Shown: positions 47,213 to 60,103, numbered from the stretch's first letter. The stretch: DNA of 64,000 bases from Henricia sp. BOLD:AAB3569 (GCA_037783545.1 JBBELK010000459.1:1-64000), one strand, 5' to 3'. The notes: a model not told the origin generated them from the sequence alone. Program-made: numbers and translations.

Positions 47213-48358
47213 GGGTAGGCCTACTTGTATGCGGCTGACTTCAAAAAGAGGATTTATCGTGCAAATGCCATGTGTACAGCTGATCACTATAGGCCTACAA
47301 TCACTAAAACAAGTGTATAATAGGCCTAAATGTATACACTGATGTAAATCAAGCTTATGCCCCCAAAATGTAGACTTTACATAAAAACGATAATTTCTTT
47401 TCAATTTCTAGTTCATTTTATCAACTTACGTAAGTTGAGAACAATGATTTGACAAAACCAATGTACTCGAAAAACCATATACCCATTCGCTTCTTAATTC
47501 CGTAAAATGTCAAATCTCGTTTCGCGGTTGCTTAATCTGACTGTTTGTTCAGTGTCCCAACCAATTTCAATCAATTCTCTCCGAGGGCGGGAATTCTCTT
47601 GCACCACCCGAAGCTTCCCCGTGTCTGGTCCGCCCCGCTGACCTTGGTGCAATGCAGCGGTCAAGGTCAAAAAGGGATCCGCAAAGACCCGGGTCATGAA
47701 CTTAATTAAGTAGGCCTATTACGAAAGTCGCAATTTTCGCGTTCAAAAATATTGCCTTTTATTATTTGATTATTTGAGTTATCGAGATAAAGAAATGAAA
47801 AAATAAGTTGGTACACTTTGGTAAATGATTAACGTTAAGAGTTGCTATAGCAAATACAAATTGAGCATTTTACAACGCAATTTGCAGTTACATCAATAAT
47901 TATTTCATTTTGCTTCTATTAAGAATTATTTCAAACAAATCTCACTAATATAAAAATGTTATTTTTTTCTGAAAAACAAAATGTCCTTGCTTAAAGTCTG
48001 TGTTGTGTGCTTTAATCTCAAAGTACTGATTTTTAAGCCCTGGAGAAAAGTTTGTTTTTTCTTCAATCAAAACCCAACACATGATTTCACTGGATAATTA
48101 AATGTTCTCTATTTTGTATGCTTATCTCAAACTGTTGAAATTGAAATGACTTGAATCTTTATGTTGTATAACATTTAAACATTATTCGCCTGTTGTAGCA
48201 TGCTTGAAATCTACAAAAAATCTAAAAAAAGGACCAGTGTTAATTATGTTTTGCTATGTGTCAATATACAGTATTTAGTTTGAAATGTGCATCACACAAT
48301 TTACTACAAATAAGAATCGAGGAGTTTGGATTAAAAGTTTCCGAGCTCGAAAGCCTTG

Positions 48359-48808
48359 TTAAAGTTGCATTGCCCGTGTTTCGGTGAAAGGATTAAAAAA
48401 ATTAATTTACACAAGCGAACGAATTTAGAAAGCTTACGTGTCTCTGTAACGAAAAATATCAAAAACTTAAATTTCCGACGTCGGGAATTGGAGATACAAG
48501 CCTTTTTCTTGAAACGTGCTTCACATGTTGTACATGTGCGCGTACGCTCATATGTACATAGTATGTGTACAATGTACACATGTACGCGCACATGTACATT
48601 TACGTCATAACCCTGTCGATTAATTGACCAACCAGCCATTTAATCATTTCTTGTTTTTAATCGACTGGCATTAATCCTTGACGGATTTGTACGTTCTTGG
48701 TACTAAATGGAAGCTGATAACTTTTTCTATTCTAAAAAAATACCTATTAAACTTTAAAAAAAAAATTGTACGCCCAAATCGGCCCAAACACGGGCAGTGC
48801 AACTTTAA
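48359..48808 (+). mobile_element. MITE family A, copy 2
   Basis: Same 450-bp unit as 27688-28138, with few substitutions, intact termini and TTAA flanks. Confidence 0.9.
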
Positions 48809-51158
48809 GGTATAATCGAAGGTACCATACTCATTGAACATGTTGATCAGCAACTTCAAACCAGTCACATAACCCCAAATCTTTCTCTACTTTCTTGAAT
48901 ACATCATTGCGGTTTGGAAACGTTCAGCTTTTAATGTTGACATCGATTTCAAATAAAAAACACGTTTTATTTCGCTATTTTGACGAAAATTATCGATGGC
49001 TACATGTTTCAACATGTTCATTTCAACATGTAATTTCGGATGGTGCAGCTTAAAATGCATAGAGTAATGTGCGAGGTATTCCAGGTACCGCACACACTTT
49101 CGCGCCGGTTACTATGGACCAGCTTGCACCCCCTGGAAACAGCCCGAATTGGCAGGTAGTCTGGTGCTGGACTCACTCGCATGCGAGCGCCATAGCATGA
49201 AGGTGAGACTCTAGGATTTATGCAAATCTATCACGCAACTGGTCTATTGCGGCGCGGGCTAACGAGGCGTGTCCTGAAATAAACGCAGGTCTTTAAATGA
49301 ATCTTTGCACGTGAAAAGTTGGTGTGCGACGCCTGACGTTTGACGCGAATTGTATATGCGCCAGTGTTGAGCTTTTTGGTAACCAGGAGCCAATTTCATG
49401 GCGCTGTTTAGCACCACATTTTGCTGAGCACAAAATTTATTTGCTATATTTTCCTAACATGGCCCGCCAGCCAAAATCGTATGTGATGGGTTTTTTTGTT
49501 TTTTAACTTTTTTGCTACTGTTTCTAAAAACCCAATTTACCATATTGGCTGGTATCTCATTTTCCAAAAGTAAATAAATTCTGTGCTTGGCACATTTTTG
49601 TGTAGATCTGTGATTTATTACAGTGAACTCGTGGATAACAAGGCACTGATTGACCAATCAGTTGATTCGCTTTGGTGATTTCTTCCAGGTCCAATTAGAG
49701 GTCTGTTTTTATGCATACAAGCTCGCCCCAAACAAAGGGCTACAAGAAGAAATCTCAAGATGAAAATAACTCAAGAAGACTGCAGGTATAGATATCGATA
49801 TTCCTCTTAATGCAATATAGATTGTAGGATGGAGGGAAACATGCACCAGGCAAGGATGGAGTTCCAAAGAGATGCAGTAAACTGTTGGAATGACTCTGTT
49901 CTATCTCGGCAAAGCTAGTAGGCGACAACAAGCAGAAAGCAGAAAGGTTAGTCTTACGGTCGCTCAAACACCCTGATAGGAGGAACCAGATCGGACAGAC
50001 TAGAGGCTCATTTACCATGGAAATATCTGTCGGAAAAGACCAAGCAAGACTGGCTATACAGACCAAACGAAGTGATTCCCACTTTGTGACATTCCCACAA
50101 ATGTGACATTCTCTGTTTCCTGTTATTCTCTAATATTCTCTGAATCATATCCAAAAAGGTATAATTCATTCCAGAACTAATTCCTACCTTCATCCTGCAG
50201 CAAACCGAAAAAGTTATCTGAAATTATCCATTTATTTCAAGGTGCAAGGCACCCCAAAACAATCTATGTACCTTTATAATTAATATAAAGTTTTCTACAA
50301 AATCGGTTCATGTAACCATATACAACATATTTCTTGCGATCAAAATGTCCGTTTTCTCTTATGGTAAATTTAGCGGCTTGCAGTTAAAACATCGGGATGG
50401 CATCACTTACTTATCTTTGTGATGTGAACTATATAAACACTTGACCCAGAAATCTGATTTTTGTCTCCAGCAAATCTCAAGTGTCCCAAATACCCAGACA
50501 GCACTTGAGATGAGAATTTTTGATAAATGATAAAACAAACTCCAAAATAGTAAACGATGGCATCCGCAAGTTCTCGCGATGGTATTTTTAAAACATGGGG
50601 TGTTTGTAATTGTTGTGCCAAATTTAAAGCCCAAATCGGGAGTTTGCTGCGACTGGGCGGAACGCCGACTTGCATTTGCCGGTGGATTTCCTTTTCGAGG
50701 AAAACGTGGGTTACGCCTATAGAGAATTTTGCGGCTTTGCAAGACTTGAAAGAAGGGGGAAATGGCTTAATTTAGGGGGTCTAGTTTAAGAAGGGGACAG
50801 GAGCTTTAAAATTAAAACACCCACATTCGTAGAAAAGAAAGTTTGATGGGATTACCTCTACCGTTTTGCTTCAATGGCCTCGTTTTTAGGGTTCACGCCT
50901 TGAGAGAACTTGTCCTTTGACATCAACCAATTGCAAGTATAGTGGCGTATGGAATGAGGCGGAAAATAAATGGGAATTACGTATAAACGGACAAACTGCT
51001 CGTAATGAGAAAACCGTGCACTGTTTCGGTAATGCTTTTCAGTTATTGACCACAATTACAAGTACACCTTTAATTTATATTTACTCTTTAACGCTGCAGA
51101 TTGGCCAGCATCACCCGCGCATATCAATAAGTCTTCAAATTGTTGGTTGACAGAGAAC
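48809..51158. other. No gene supported
   Basis: Contains the D fragment at 49386. A plus-strand stretch at about 49740-50110 has a codon-like look but is broken by stops, so a decayed repeat or gene piece cannot be excluded. Confidence 0.3.
49386..49425 (+). repeat. MITE family D, left-end fragment
   Basis: GGAGCCAATTTCATGGCGCT, then GTTTAGCACC matches the D terminus. No convincing right end was found downstream. Confidence 0.5.
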
Positions 51159-51318
51159 AGCAGTCGATTTCACCATTGCGCAGCTTGCGCAACTTTTGAC
51201 AAATGGCGCAAGCCCCATAGCTTGCGTGTTATCTTCGGAAGAATGTTGCGCAACTTACGCAATACAATTTTGCGCAAGTGGGCTTACGCAACTGCGTAAG
51301 TTTCGTGAAATCGGCTGC
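51159..51318. mobile_element. MITE with TTGCGCAA-rich arms
   Basis: CAGCAGTCGATTTCAC … GTGAAATCGGCTGC are the ends. Inside are several TGCGCAA / TTGCGCA and TTACGCAACTGCGTAA palindromes. 160 bp. Confidence 0.75.
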
Positions 51319-51611
51319 CGGAAACTTGTAATAAACGAAATAACAGCTAAATGGGTCACAAAAACTTTCGAAAAACTGGAGAAAACAGAGGGATATTTGT
51401 GCACAAATTAACCAATATAATTCTTTGTGAGTGCCTAATGTGACGTCACAACTTTGCTCATGAATATGGAAATTCACAATAGCATTAAAAAAAAAAAAAA
51501 AATGTAATTATAGGCCTCCCCTTAAAAATATGTTTCAAAATGAATGTTGATAACCGTAACTGTGCAGAATATGTACAGTAAGCAGATTTAAAGCCCACCT
51601 ATATACAGACT

Positions 51612-51715
51612 TTGCAGGGGCGGTCGGGTTGGCGTGGTGGTTCTTTCCTCGCCTTTCACCTCTGACGTCCCGGGTTCGAATCCGGGGCGTGTAACAACAA
51701 CAGACTTTGCAATTT
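51612..51715 (+). repeat. tRNA-derived SINE fragment, family T2
   Basis: GGGCGGTCGGGTTGGCGTGG, then CCCGGGTTCGAATCCGGGGC. It matches the copy at 52357 over the whole tRNA-like head and ends in AACAACAACAG. Confidence 0.75.
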
Positions 51716-52356
51716 CGCCAAATTATTATTTTTTTAACCATCTGACCGGAAATACCTTTACTTGCACTGTCCAATGTAGAGATTCCGCCCGTTTTTTTTT
51801 TAGTAAATCATAATTGAAGATGAATTTATATACATGTGTGCACACATATTTTTCACAAGGACGCCATCAAGTGAGGTACTAACCTATAGGTTGGTTTTAT
51901 CTACACGTCCATACTAATCACACGTATACGAGAAAACCGTTTTTAACAGTTTTCGAATTATGTAAACTGTCTTTAAGCTGCAAGTTTTAGCGGCACTATA
52001 CCGGGCTAGCCATCTGTACGGCCGGGCCGCCCTCTGTCATCGCGAGCCGGCTGGCCCGAGCGAAGGCTCTTTGAAGTTGGATCTCGAATGCGAAAAACAT
52101 CGACAGTCGGATCACTGCTTCGTTTACTCAAAGTGCAAACTTTCCCCCAATTCTTTTGTCACACTTCGCTCTTGTACTTTTATGTACCCTCCGAGTGTCA
52201 TTGTACTTGGAGAAAGCGGGTTGAATTTACTGGACCTTTTAAGCCTTTTGTGACTTATGTGAGTTTTCTGGTTCAAACGATACCTGTTGTAGGCTACTTC
52301 TGTATACTGTGGGTCTATATTGAGCACCATGCATGCAATTCAACAGCAAGGCCTTT

Positions 52357-52620
52357 GGGGCGGTCGGGTTGGCGTAGTAGTTCTTTCCTCTGGCGTCCTG
52401 GGTTCGAATCCGGGGCATGTATGTGAATTGGGTTTGCAGTCCTTACTTGACCGCGTGGGGTTTCCCCCAGGGGATTTCTCTGGGGTTTTCCTCCGACTTC
52501 TAGAACTGCAATTCCTTCTTTGACATCCCAAGTTGATAATAAATATTTAAAGCTAAAACCGTACAGTTGATGGCATAAAGGGCCTTGGTTGCCGAAGATG
52601 CAATAAAATCAACAACAACA
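52357..52620 (+). repeat. tRNA-derived SINE, family T2, near full length
   Basis: Head GGGCGGTCGGGTTGGCGTAG with a B box GGTTCGAATCC. The body contains GGGGTTTTCCTCCGAC (shared with family T1), and the 3' end reads TTGCCGAAGATGCAATAAAA followed by (AAC)n. The A-box region has a short deletion relative to 51612. Confidence 0.8.
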
Positions 52621-52830
52621 ATACCTTTGAACTGAAGCCCATGTCTTCCAACGAAAACTTTGCAGCGACACCGGGATTGAACCGCGATGGCATTTAGATC
52701 TGTCAGAGGACAAGGTTATATAGTTCTGAAACTTGACGTAACTGAAACAACTAAGACACTCGAAAAAAGAAAAAGGTGTTGGAGGTCCACGCAAATGCAT
52801 CAAAATGCTTTCAAAACGAATATAATATAG

Positions 52831-53200
52831 GGCTCTCTACACACAAAGTGTCGCCCCATTGGATAAAATAGTGAAATAATATCTCTTAATGCTGCAAAGG
52901 GGCGACACGCCGGAAAGACTTTGCCAAACTACCACCGAAATTTCGGCTAAAAGACATCGATTGGACACCAAATTTCTGTAAACCAGAGGTTCCAAAAATG
53001 TTTCCACACCTAATAAAAATGCTTCTAGACCTAATAAAAATGGTTCTCGATTTGAAAAAGATGGATTTTGACCTAAACAAATTGATTTTGACTTCCAAAA
53101 TATTGGGGCTACACCAAATTGTAGCCCTAATAGAGCGGGTCACCCTAATATGGCTCTCTACACACAAAGTGTCGCCCCATTGGATAAAATAGAGAAATAA
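52831..53200 (+). repeat. 49-bp direct repeats flanking a 21-bp tandem array
   Basis: 52831-52879 and 53152-53200 share GGCTCTCTACACACAAAGTG and TCGCCCCATTGGATAAAATA with one mismatch in 49. Between them 53001-53105 is five 21-bp units (CTTCTAGACCTAATAAAAATG type), which translate on the plus strand as seven-residue L-x-L-x-K-M repeats. It joins the LINE 3' end. Confidence 0.85.
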
Positions 53201-53204
53201 TACA

Positions 53205-53870
53205 CACTTGTATAGCGCCATCTATCTAGATAAATCTATTCCGAGGCGCTTGAGGAAATAAAGAGCAAATACAATGTACTGAAATAATGAGTAATTAATA
53301 AGATGAAGCTGCGGATGCATTGTTGGTGTAACAGTTCTTAATACGAAAAGTCTTCAAATGTGATTTAAAAGTGTCCATGCAGACTGCTAAGTGATCTAAG
53401 TTCTAGTGGTAGATTGTTCCAGAGTGTCGGTGCGCAGGAGGAGAAAGCTCTATTTCCGTACATCTTGTGGGTTCGGGGAATTTCTAAGAGATGCTTGTTG
53501 GAAGATCGAAGACTGCGTTGAGGGGTAATGAGGTCCTGTAGATAGGTTGGTGCCAGGCCGTGTACCGCCTTCCATGTTAACAAGAGGATTTTGAATTGAA
53601 TACGTTCCCGAGCAGGCAACCAGAGGAGTGACTGTATATAGTATACCGGTGAGATGTGATCGAACTTTGATGTCCTGCTTAAGACTCTAGCAGCAGCATT
53701 TAAGGTACACAGGAGCGCGTTTCCGATGTCCAGTCTTGACAAGACAAAAGCATGTATGAGAATGGCGACAGACTTGTCATCAAGGATTTTCCTGATGCTG
53801 TTAATGTTCCGGATGTTGAAATACACTGATTGGCAAATCTTCTTGACGTTAGCATCCATATAGACATGTT
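53205..53870 (-). mobile_element. CR1-like LINE, decayed 3' end of the reverse transcriptase ORF
   Basis: The minus-strand frame shows the conserved C-terminal tail of CR1/L2-type LINE ORF2. In order it reads ANVKKICQSVYFNIRNI, then NAAARVLSRTSKFDHISPV, LLWLPARERIQFKILLLTWK, GLAPTYLQDLI and APTLWNNLPLELR. The segment normally between the 'NALLCTL' and 'NAAARVL' parts is missing (about 53700), an internal in-frame deletion. A frameshift follows near 53370: the expected F-K-x-x-L-K-T ending appears in another frame. The 3' untranslated part ends near 53205 with a GGCGCTATACAAG-like tail typical of CR1 elements. No catalytic RT core or endonuclease is present, so it is a dead 5'-truncated copy. 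Confidence 0.85.
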
Positions 53871-53884
53871 CCGAGACCACGTGC

Positions 53885-53935
53885 GTCCTCACGCTAAGCA
53901 GAAGGTCCGCGGTTCGAATCCCGATGGAGCCAAGT
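53885..53935 (+). repeat. tRNA-like fragment abutting the LINE relic
   Basis: Contains a B-box (GGTTCGAATCC) followed by CGATGGAGCCA, like the T-arm and acceptor end of a tRNA. No matching 5' acceptor arm or A box lies at the right distance, so it is a SINE remnant rather than a tRNA gene. It lies where the LINE homology stops on its 5' side. Confidence 0.5.
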
Positions 53936-55039
53936 TGTTTTACACTGCATCCAGATTTCACAAACTCGCGGACATTCACATTTTTATCAAATTTAATCAA
54001 TAGGCTTCTATAAGGTTCCCTGAAACTAGATGTCAATTCCCTGTGAATCCCACGCCCCTAACCTTGCTTGAGAAAATATTTGACCATCTTTTTTAATTCC
54101 CTGGACGAATTCTTGCAAACACATTTTCTTAACGGTTCTTATCAGAACCATACTATAGTCTTGTTTACAATTTGTTTCATGTAAATCAGTCATAACAGCT
54201 TTTTTCCCCACCTATACCGCATCTCTTAATTTGGAACTCCTTACCCGGTGCATGTTTCTCTCCATCCTTCAATCTAGTTTTATATCAGAGGAATATCGCT
54301 ATCTACCTTTTAAATCAGTCTTCATGCTTGAGTTATTTTTCATCTTTTCAACTTCTTGTAGCCCCTTACCCAGGATGGCTTTAGCCTTGTTTGAGGCGAA
54401 CTTCCATCACAATAATACCCGAGAATCTACTATACTCGTCGTACAGAAAATCAGAGAATGGTATATAATCTAATCGTAGTACATGTATTTCAAAACTGCA
54501 GTGCACGGTCCTGACGTACGAGTTCAGTCGCCGGAAATTGCGTTAGTTTGGATAATGTTGGCAAAAAAGTTATGAAATTCTCTTTTAATTCTTGACACGA
54601 AGAGATAACTTCTGACCGAGTCAAAATTCTCCGGATATGGCGTCTTGATGCCCGGCAGATCTCCCCAATTGCACGCAGCACAAAATGTGCATTTCTCGTT
54701 CATTTTCGTGCCCTTCCGGCCGTAACGGTGATCCAAACCTAACGGAATTCTCGTTAAAATTTCACACATAACCGGAGCAGCACGGAAAAGTACTCGGAGC
54801 AGAAATTTTGAGCAAACATCGTCATGAGTCGGAGTTGTTTGGCATGAGCGGATGGGATTACCATAAGCAGGTTATATCACGGTGAACGGATTTGATTGTG
54901 TTTACAGAAAAACGAGTGAACCTGTGCCGAACTGCAGACTCGGCCTTTCTGAACTCCCAAATAAGGCTCGGGATGGGAAAAATAATCTTTTGAAAAGAAA
55001 AACTTGAGGTGCGATGGTCTATATGAATAGCGCGGCGAA

Positions 55040-55735
55040 CTTCAGGTGATAACTCATGGTGTAATGCTTGGTCACCGCAATCGCATTGTGTCATTAGACA
55101 AGACACTTTTATACTCTACGTTGTCTCTTTCCACCCTATGCATATAAATACAAATACTGGTTAGGAAACCAAACTAAAAAGGCTGAGGGTAAACATGTGA
55201 TGGACTGGTATCCCATCCAGGGGGAGTATAGCAATGCTCATAGTCATTCCATTATGCCAAGAAAACTTGGGGAAACCCAACTAACTGCTGGTGGTAAAAC
55301 CTGCAATGGACTGGCATCCATCCAGGAAGAGTATAGTCACTCCATGCCATGAAAACTAACAACTTGTTGGGGAAACCCAACTATTTAAACTGCTGGGGGT
55401 AAACCCTGCATTGGACTGGTATCCCATCTAGGGGGAGTAGCAATGCTCCTGGTCACTCCATGCCATGGAAACTAACAACCTGTTGAGGAAACCCAGCTAA
55501 CTGCTGGGGGTAAACCAGCAATGGACTGGATCCCATCCAGGGGGAGTATAGCAATGTTCCTATAGTCACTTCATGACATGGAAAATAACAACCTGTTGGG
55601 GAAACCCATGCAGCTAACTGCTGAGAGTAAACCAGCAACTGGAATCCCATCCAGATGGAGTATAGCGATGATCCTAATCACCCCATGCCATTGAAACTGG
55701 GGATGAGTACCAGCCGTATGAGCCAGCGTGTCTCA
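55040..55735 (+). repeat. SINE with an internally tandemised segment
   Basis: The first part (TTGTGTCATTAGACAAGACA, CTCTACGTTGTCTC) is a typical SINE body. The following segment, normally single copy (CTGCTGGGGGTAAACC, GGACTGGTATCCCATCCAGG, CACTCCATGCCATGGAAACT), occurs five times. The units start at 55183, 55286, 55390, 55501 and 55621, so the period is about 103-120 bp. Only the last unit runs on into the usual 3' end (GGGGATGAGTACCAGCC…). Confidence 0.85.
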
Positions 55736-57141
55736 TGAAACGACTGAACGTTTTTTAACATCCAAACTACTGGTATAGTACACCAATTGCTACCGATTTC
55801 ATTAGGTAGAAAAATAAACTGAAGATTAATAGTATCTATAGCAGAGTAGCATAAGTGTACGAAAAATCCAGTAACAAACAATTCGACTATAGATATCTCC
55901 CGAGGGGAATTGAAAATGAAATTTAAAGTGAGTGGTTCAGTTACAACATGTATGGATCCATGAACCCTTGATGACTGTTTGACGTGTTCTACGTGCAATT
56001 TCGCCTCGCGCCTTTCATTATTGACTCAAGAAGGTTCAGTTCCGGCAGCTCGACTTCAATGCTCAACGCACTGGGAAAATTGCGGTGAGGACTGTCCTTG
56101 CACTGATCCGAAGCAAATCAAACAAATATACAAACACGAGTCAGGGAAATGATAGCTGCAGAATTAATATTGGAGTTGCGCCATCTGAACAGCGGCGAGG
56201 GACAGGCGACATCTTGTTAAAAGGGGTGACCATGGCTCTGAAAATTGCATAATTTTTAATATCTGGATTTTAATAATTTGCAGAGGGGATAGGTGAGTCA
56301 TTCAAAGTCTTGAAATATAATCAGACTTATAAGCCCATCGTGAACTGACCGACCAGGATATACACAAGCCTTGACGTTAACTGAGGCCACCAAGGCCAAT
56401 GGCCTTATGCCCTGCTGAGTTTAGGAGCCTGAGTTGGCCTTGATGCCACATCAAGATATACACGTTCTGACTATACATGAGACCAACTTGACCAGCATGC
56501 CCTATCCTCTTATATTTCACGATGCTTGTATACACAATAACGAGTCCGTATTTGGAACAAGACTGGAGACCTGTCCCTTATTTTTTTTTATAATGTCAAG
56601 CCCTGCAAGCCAAAAGGCCAACAGTCAACCGCCGGCTTATACTTGCGAGGCTAGCCCGCTTGCCAACAAGTTAACCAGCCTGTTTACCAGACAATCGACC
56701 AGTTAGCCAACCAACCAGCCAGCCAACCACCAACCTATAGGGCAAGTTCGATTGATGACTATAGTTCGATTTAATCCAACCAAACGCAGTCTAGTCAACA
56801 ATCGTTAATCGTGTCTGGTCGACCATTTTGGAACCAAACAGGGTACGGTCGCGCTGGTAACTGGTACCCATCAGGTATCGAGTTGATGCATTATTTTGCG
56901 CAGAACGAGTTGACTAACCAAAGACGTTCGCACTTGAGTGTTAGTGCGCATGTGTGTTGCCAGGATGACCTTTGACCAGTGGTTAACTCTAGTCGTAATC
57001 GAACTTACTCCAAAACAGCACGCGACGAATGATGATTGTGCTGGTGTTAATTCTACAGTTCCAGTATCCTATTCAGGGCGAAACTGTCGACCTATATACA
57101 ATCACCATTTCTTCTCAGATCATACACGGCACAACCGAAAG

Positions 57142-57716
57142 TTAAAGGGCCCATGACATGCTAAACAACGTTTTGCCTAATCTTTGCTTCATATGATGGA
57201 TTACTTGTTCAGCAAGACATACTACTGTTCGTTCGGATGTAAAATCAATAAAAGGTTGCCCTTTTCAACTTCGAAGATTTCATTGCAATAAACCACAGAC
57301 AGAGGGCGCTGTTTGGAGTGCATCACGTAAGGAAGACAGAGGGGAAAAGTTAAGAAAAAACATGAGACTTCAAGTTGGACTTGTGGCAAATTGCTGCAGT
57401 TTTCTCCCCAGTTTCGTCATGGCTTACAACAGGAAACATGTAGAACAAACTCAAACAGTTATGGATTACAAAAGTTCCAGGACGTTTAAGGAAAAAGGTA
57501 GAATCTTTTGTGCACAGTTGAATGTGATTTTCCTGTGTTTGCCTCTTGTGACATGACCTAGGTCATGAATATGCATATTACATTAGCATAAAAACTAAAA
57601 ACTTTTGTTTTAACCCCCAAACAAGCTCTAAATAGGATTTTTATGAATGTAACTGAGTATATTGGTTTTATAGCATAGATTTCATTGATAAAAATCCCAA
57701 ATAAGGGGCCCTTTAA
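57142..57716 (+). mobile_element. MITE family G, copy 1
   Basis: 575 bp, with perfect termini TTAAAGGGCCC … GGGCCCTTTAA. The interior (GGCTTACAACAGGAAACATG, GCAATTTGCTACAAT-like) matches 35703-36262 in reverse. The 64-codon frame inside is not a gene. Confidence 0.85.
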
Positions 57717-58541
57717 ACGCTCAACTAACATGAAAAAGAAACCACGATACCGTCACTATGCAGACATGTACATGGATCTCCCAACCCAGTTCATAGTTTA
57801 AAGCCTCCGAGTTGTTTCAAACAAGATAGGTATAAAATCCTCAAGTCCGTGGCGCGGGGGCCAGCGTTTGATAAATCGAGCATCCCTGAGGACAAAGCTA
57901 CTGAGTGGGCCCACGGGACCGGTAAAAAGCGAAACCAGAGGCAAAGGTGGTCCTCCATGAATATGCCAACGGCTCCGGCAGCCAAAATTCACCGGTCCAA
58001 TTACAGGTACATGTTCTTGATATATACGGTAGTGTATTAGATCTAGAAGTGCGTATATCACAAGCGACAGTGGAAACTAAAAAGCATGTTTAAAGGAGGA
58101 ATCAGAGTTTGTACTGTCCGAAGACTGGGCCTCGCCAAAAATCACGATTTATTTGAACCAGTCGATAGTCTATGAAAAAAATACAATCCTCCTACCTTTT
58201 TAGATCCATCCACTTTATGATTGTGGAGTATTTTCCCAATGAAAGTATCGGGTCGGCGGGCAATTTATTTGCAAATAGCAGTAACCGATCTCTGCCTATA
58301 ATAGTTGAGTCACCTTTAAAGAGGCACGCCGTCACGATCTGTGGTCACGATGAACCCCACACAGCGCCACCTTTCGACGGACAATGTCCATCCATAAACT
58401 TTGCATACTGAGCAATATGAGGATTATGTTTGTTGGAAGAAAAATACTTTGACGACGACAAGTATATAAATCAAAACGACTACAGGCGTAGACCCAACTG
58501 TAATTTGTACGATGTGAAAAAATCTTGTACAACATGTACAA

Positions 58542-58860
58542 GTACACAACAAGTACAACTGAATAGACGTCACGCTTTGTTACATGTGCGCTTTTTAAGT
58601 TCACGTGCATACAAACCGTGACGTCACTTTAGTTTGGGTCTATTTCAGTGATATGGTTCAACAGAACAAAAATGTAACGTCAGTTACTGGTCCAACTGTT
58701 GTACACAACAAGTACAACTGAATAGACGTCACGCTTTGTTACATGTGCGCTTTTTAAGTTCAAACCGTGACGTCACTTTAGTTTGGGTCTATTTCAGTGA
58801 TATGGGTCAACAGAACTAAAGTGTGACGTCAGTCACCAGGGTAACTGGGTCCAAACATTC
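58542..58860 (+). repeat. 159-bp tandem duplication containing family R MITE sequence
   Basis: GTACACAACAAGTACAACTG, then AATAGACGTCACGCTTTGTT and TTTAGTTTGGGTCTATTTCA, occurs at 58542 and again at 58701. The second unit lacks about 10 bp (CGTGCATAC). It runs into family C at 58813. Confidence 0.85.
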
Positions 58861-58950
58861 GCCGGTAATCTGAAACGTGCATTACTATAAGGCGCAGGAA
58901 ACAGTTTACTGATGGCAACACACTATAGGATTACGTTTTCCCTTTAACAC
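58813..58950 (+). repeat. Dispersed repeat family C, copy 2
   Basis: GGGTAACTGGGTCCAAACAT, TCGCCGGTAATCTGAAACG and GATGGCAACACAC match 40225-40375. Confidence 0.7.
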
Positions 58951-59111
58951 TCTATTGCGTCTTGACCACTGTCTCAGTTTAGTCGGGGTTTCCGACCAGA
59001 AATCACTTGCAGGATTTGGCGCAAAATATAGCAACGACTAACGAGGATGTGAACAAAAATAATAATCAGAAACATCTGAAGCAAACGGAAAATTCAAAAG
59101 GATGTTTAAAT

Positions 59112-59450
59112 TTAAAGGAGCGCGTCCAGATCACATCTTTAAACCCCCAACCCCAACCCCATTTTTCCCATGGGTGCTGAGATTTTGATACCATATCAAT
59201 TGTCATATTTTTCTCATTACCATACTTAAATTTCGTGTTCTCAATCCGTATATTTCAAGGATATCGACAACAACAATAAAACGACATTTTCTAAACTAAT
59301 TTATCCTTTCCATAAAGCAGTGCAGAAATTACACCAATCTTTTTGCTTCTACATCCAAACTGAATTGAAGTATTTTTGGGAGGTATTTTGTGCGATTCTT
59401 GGGTTAAAACGAAATCCATTTTCCAGAAAAATCTGAACACGCTCGTTTAA
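59112..59450 (+). mobile_element. MITE family B, copy 5
   Basis: TTAAAGGAGCGCGTCCAGAT … GAACACGCTCGTTTAA, 339 bp. The C-rich part is AACCCCCAACCCCAACCCC here, unexpanded. Confidence 0.9.
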
Positions 59451-60103
59451 AAGTAGGCAGGGGAAAAGGGTGAAATTCTTACCAGTTTCGAAATGGTTCT
59501 TGGAATTACTTCAGGCCTGGCGAGCTACGGTAAACTCCACTGTGCACCACGAACACTTCTCGAGTGAAGATTTAACCAAAACGACTGAAACGATGCAAAA
59601 TCTCCGAGGTGTTCTTTTTGGTCTTGAAAGCTTTATCAGAAAGTACAGCTTCTCTCGTCCAAGATTCTCTTTATTCAAATTCAGGCCTGTAAAATGTAAA
59701 CACGGGTTTAATTAAATTGGCGCCAAAATAAGGTCCATATGTGTCAGAAGCACAATGATTGTGTACATACAATGTATAAACTAAAGTCCACTTGGTAAAG
59801 TAGATTCTACATGCAAGGATAGGATATGTGTCTGTTTCGTTAGTTCACCAAAGGTGCTCTGGGCTATATAAGACTGTCGTTGATGCAACAGAAAAACTCG
59901 ACCTCACCATGTGGAAAACACATCGTGCCCTACAAAAAGCCCGCTGCAGCAAACTTTCACTCTACATTTTCCAGATTTAACTATTGCTCGTCGCCAGCGA
60001 TCTGCCTAAACTGGCCGGGTCAGAAGGCTGTGCCGTGATTACTGAAACAGACTGTGAGAAACCTCCAGCAAAAGAAAGGTCTCAAGTTTCATAAAAAAGA
60101 AGG

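Noticed and set aside
52998-53192. Leucine-heptad peptide
   Set aside because: Produced by a 21-bp tandem repeat; no start context or homologue recognised.
55183-55735. CRISPR-like regularly spaced repeats
   Set aside because: Whole units of 103-120 bp are repeated without distinct spacers; it is an amplified SINE segment in a eukaryote.
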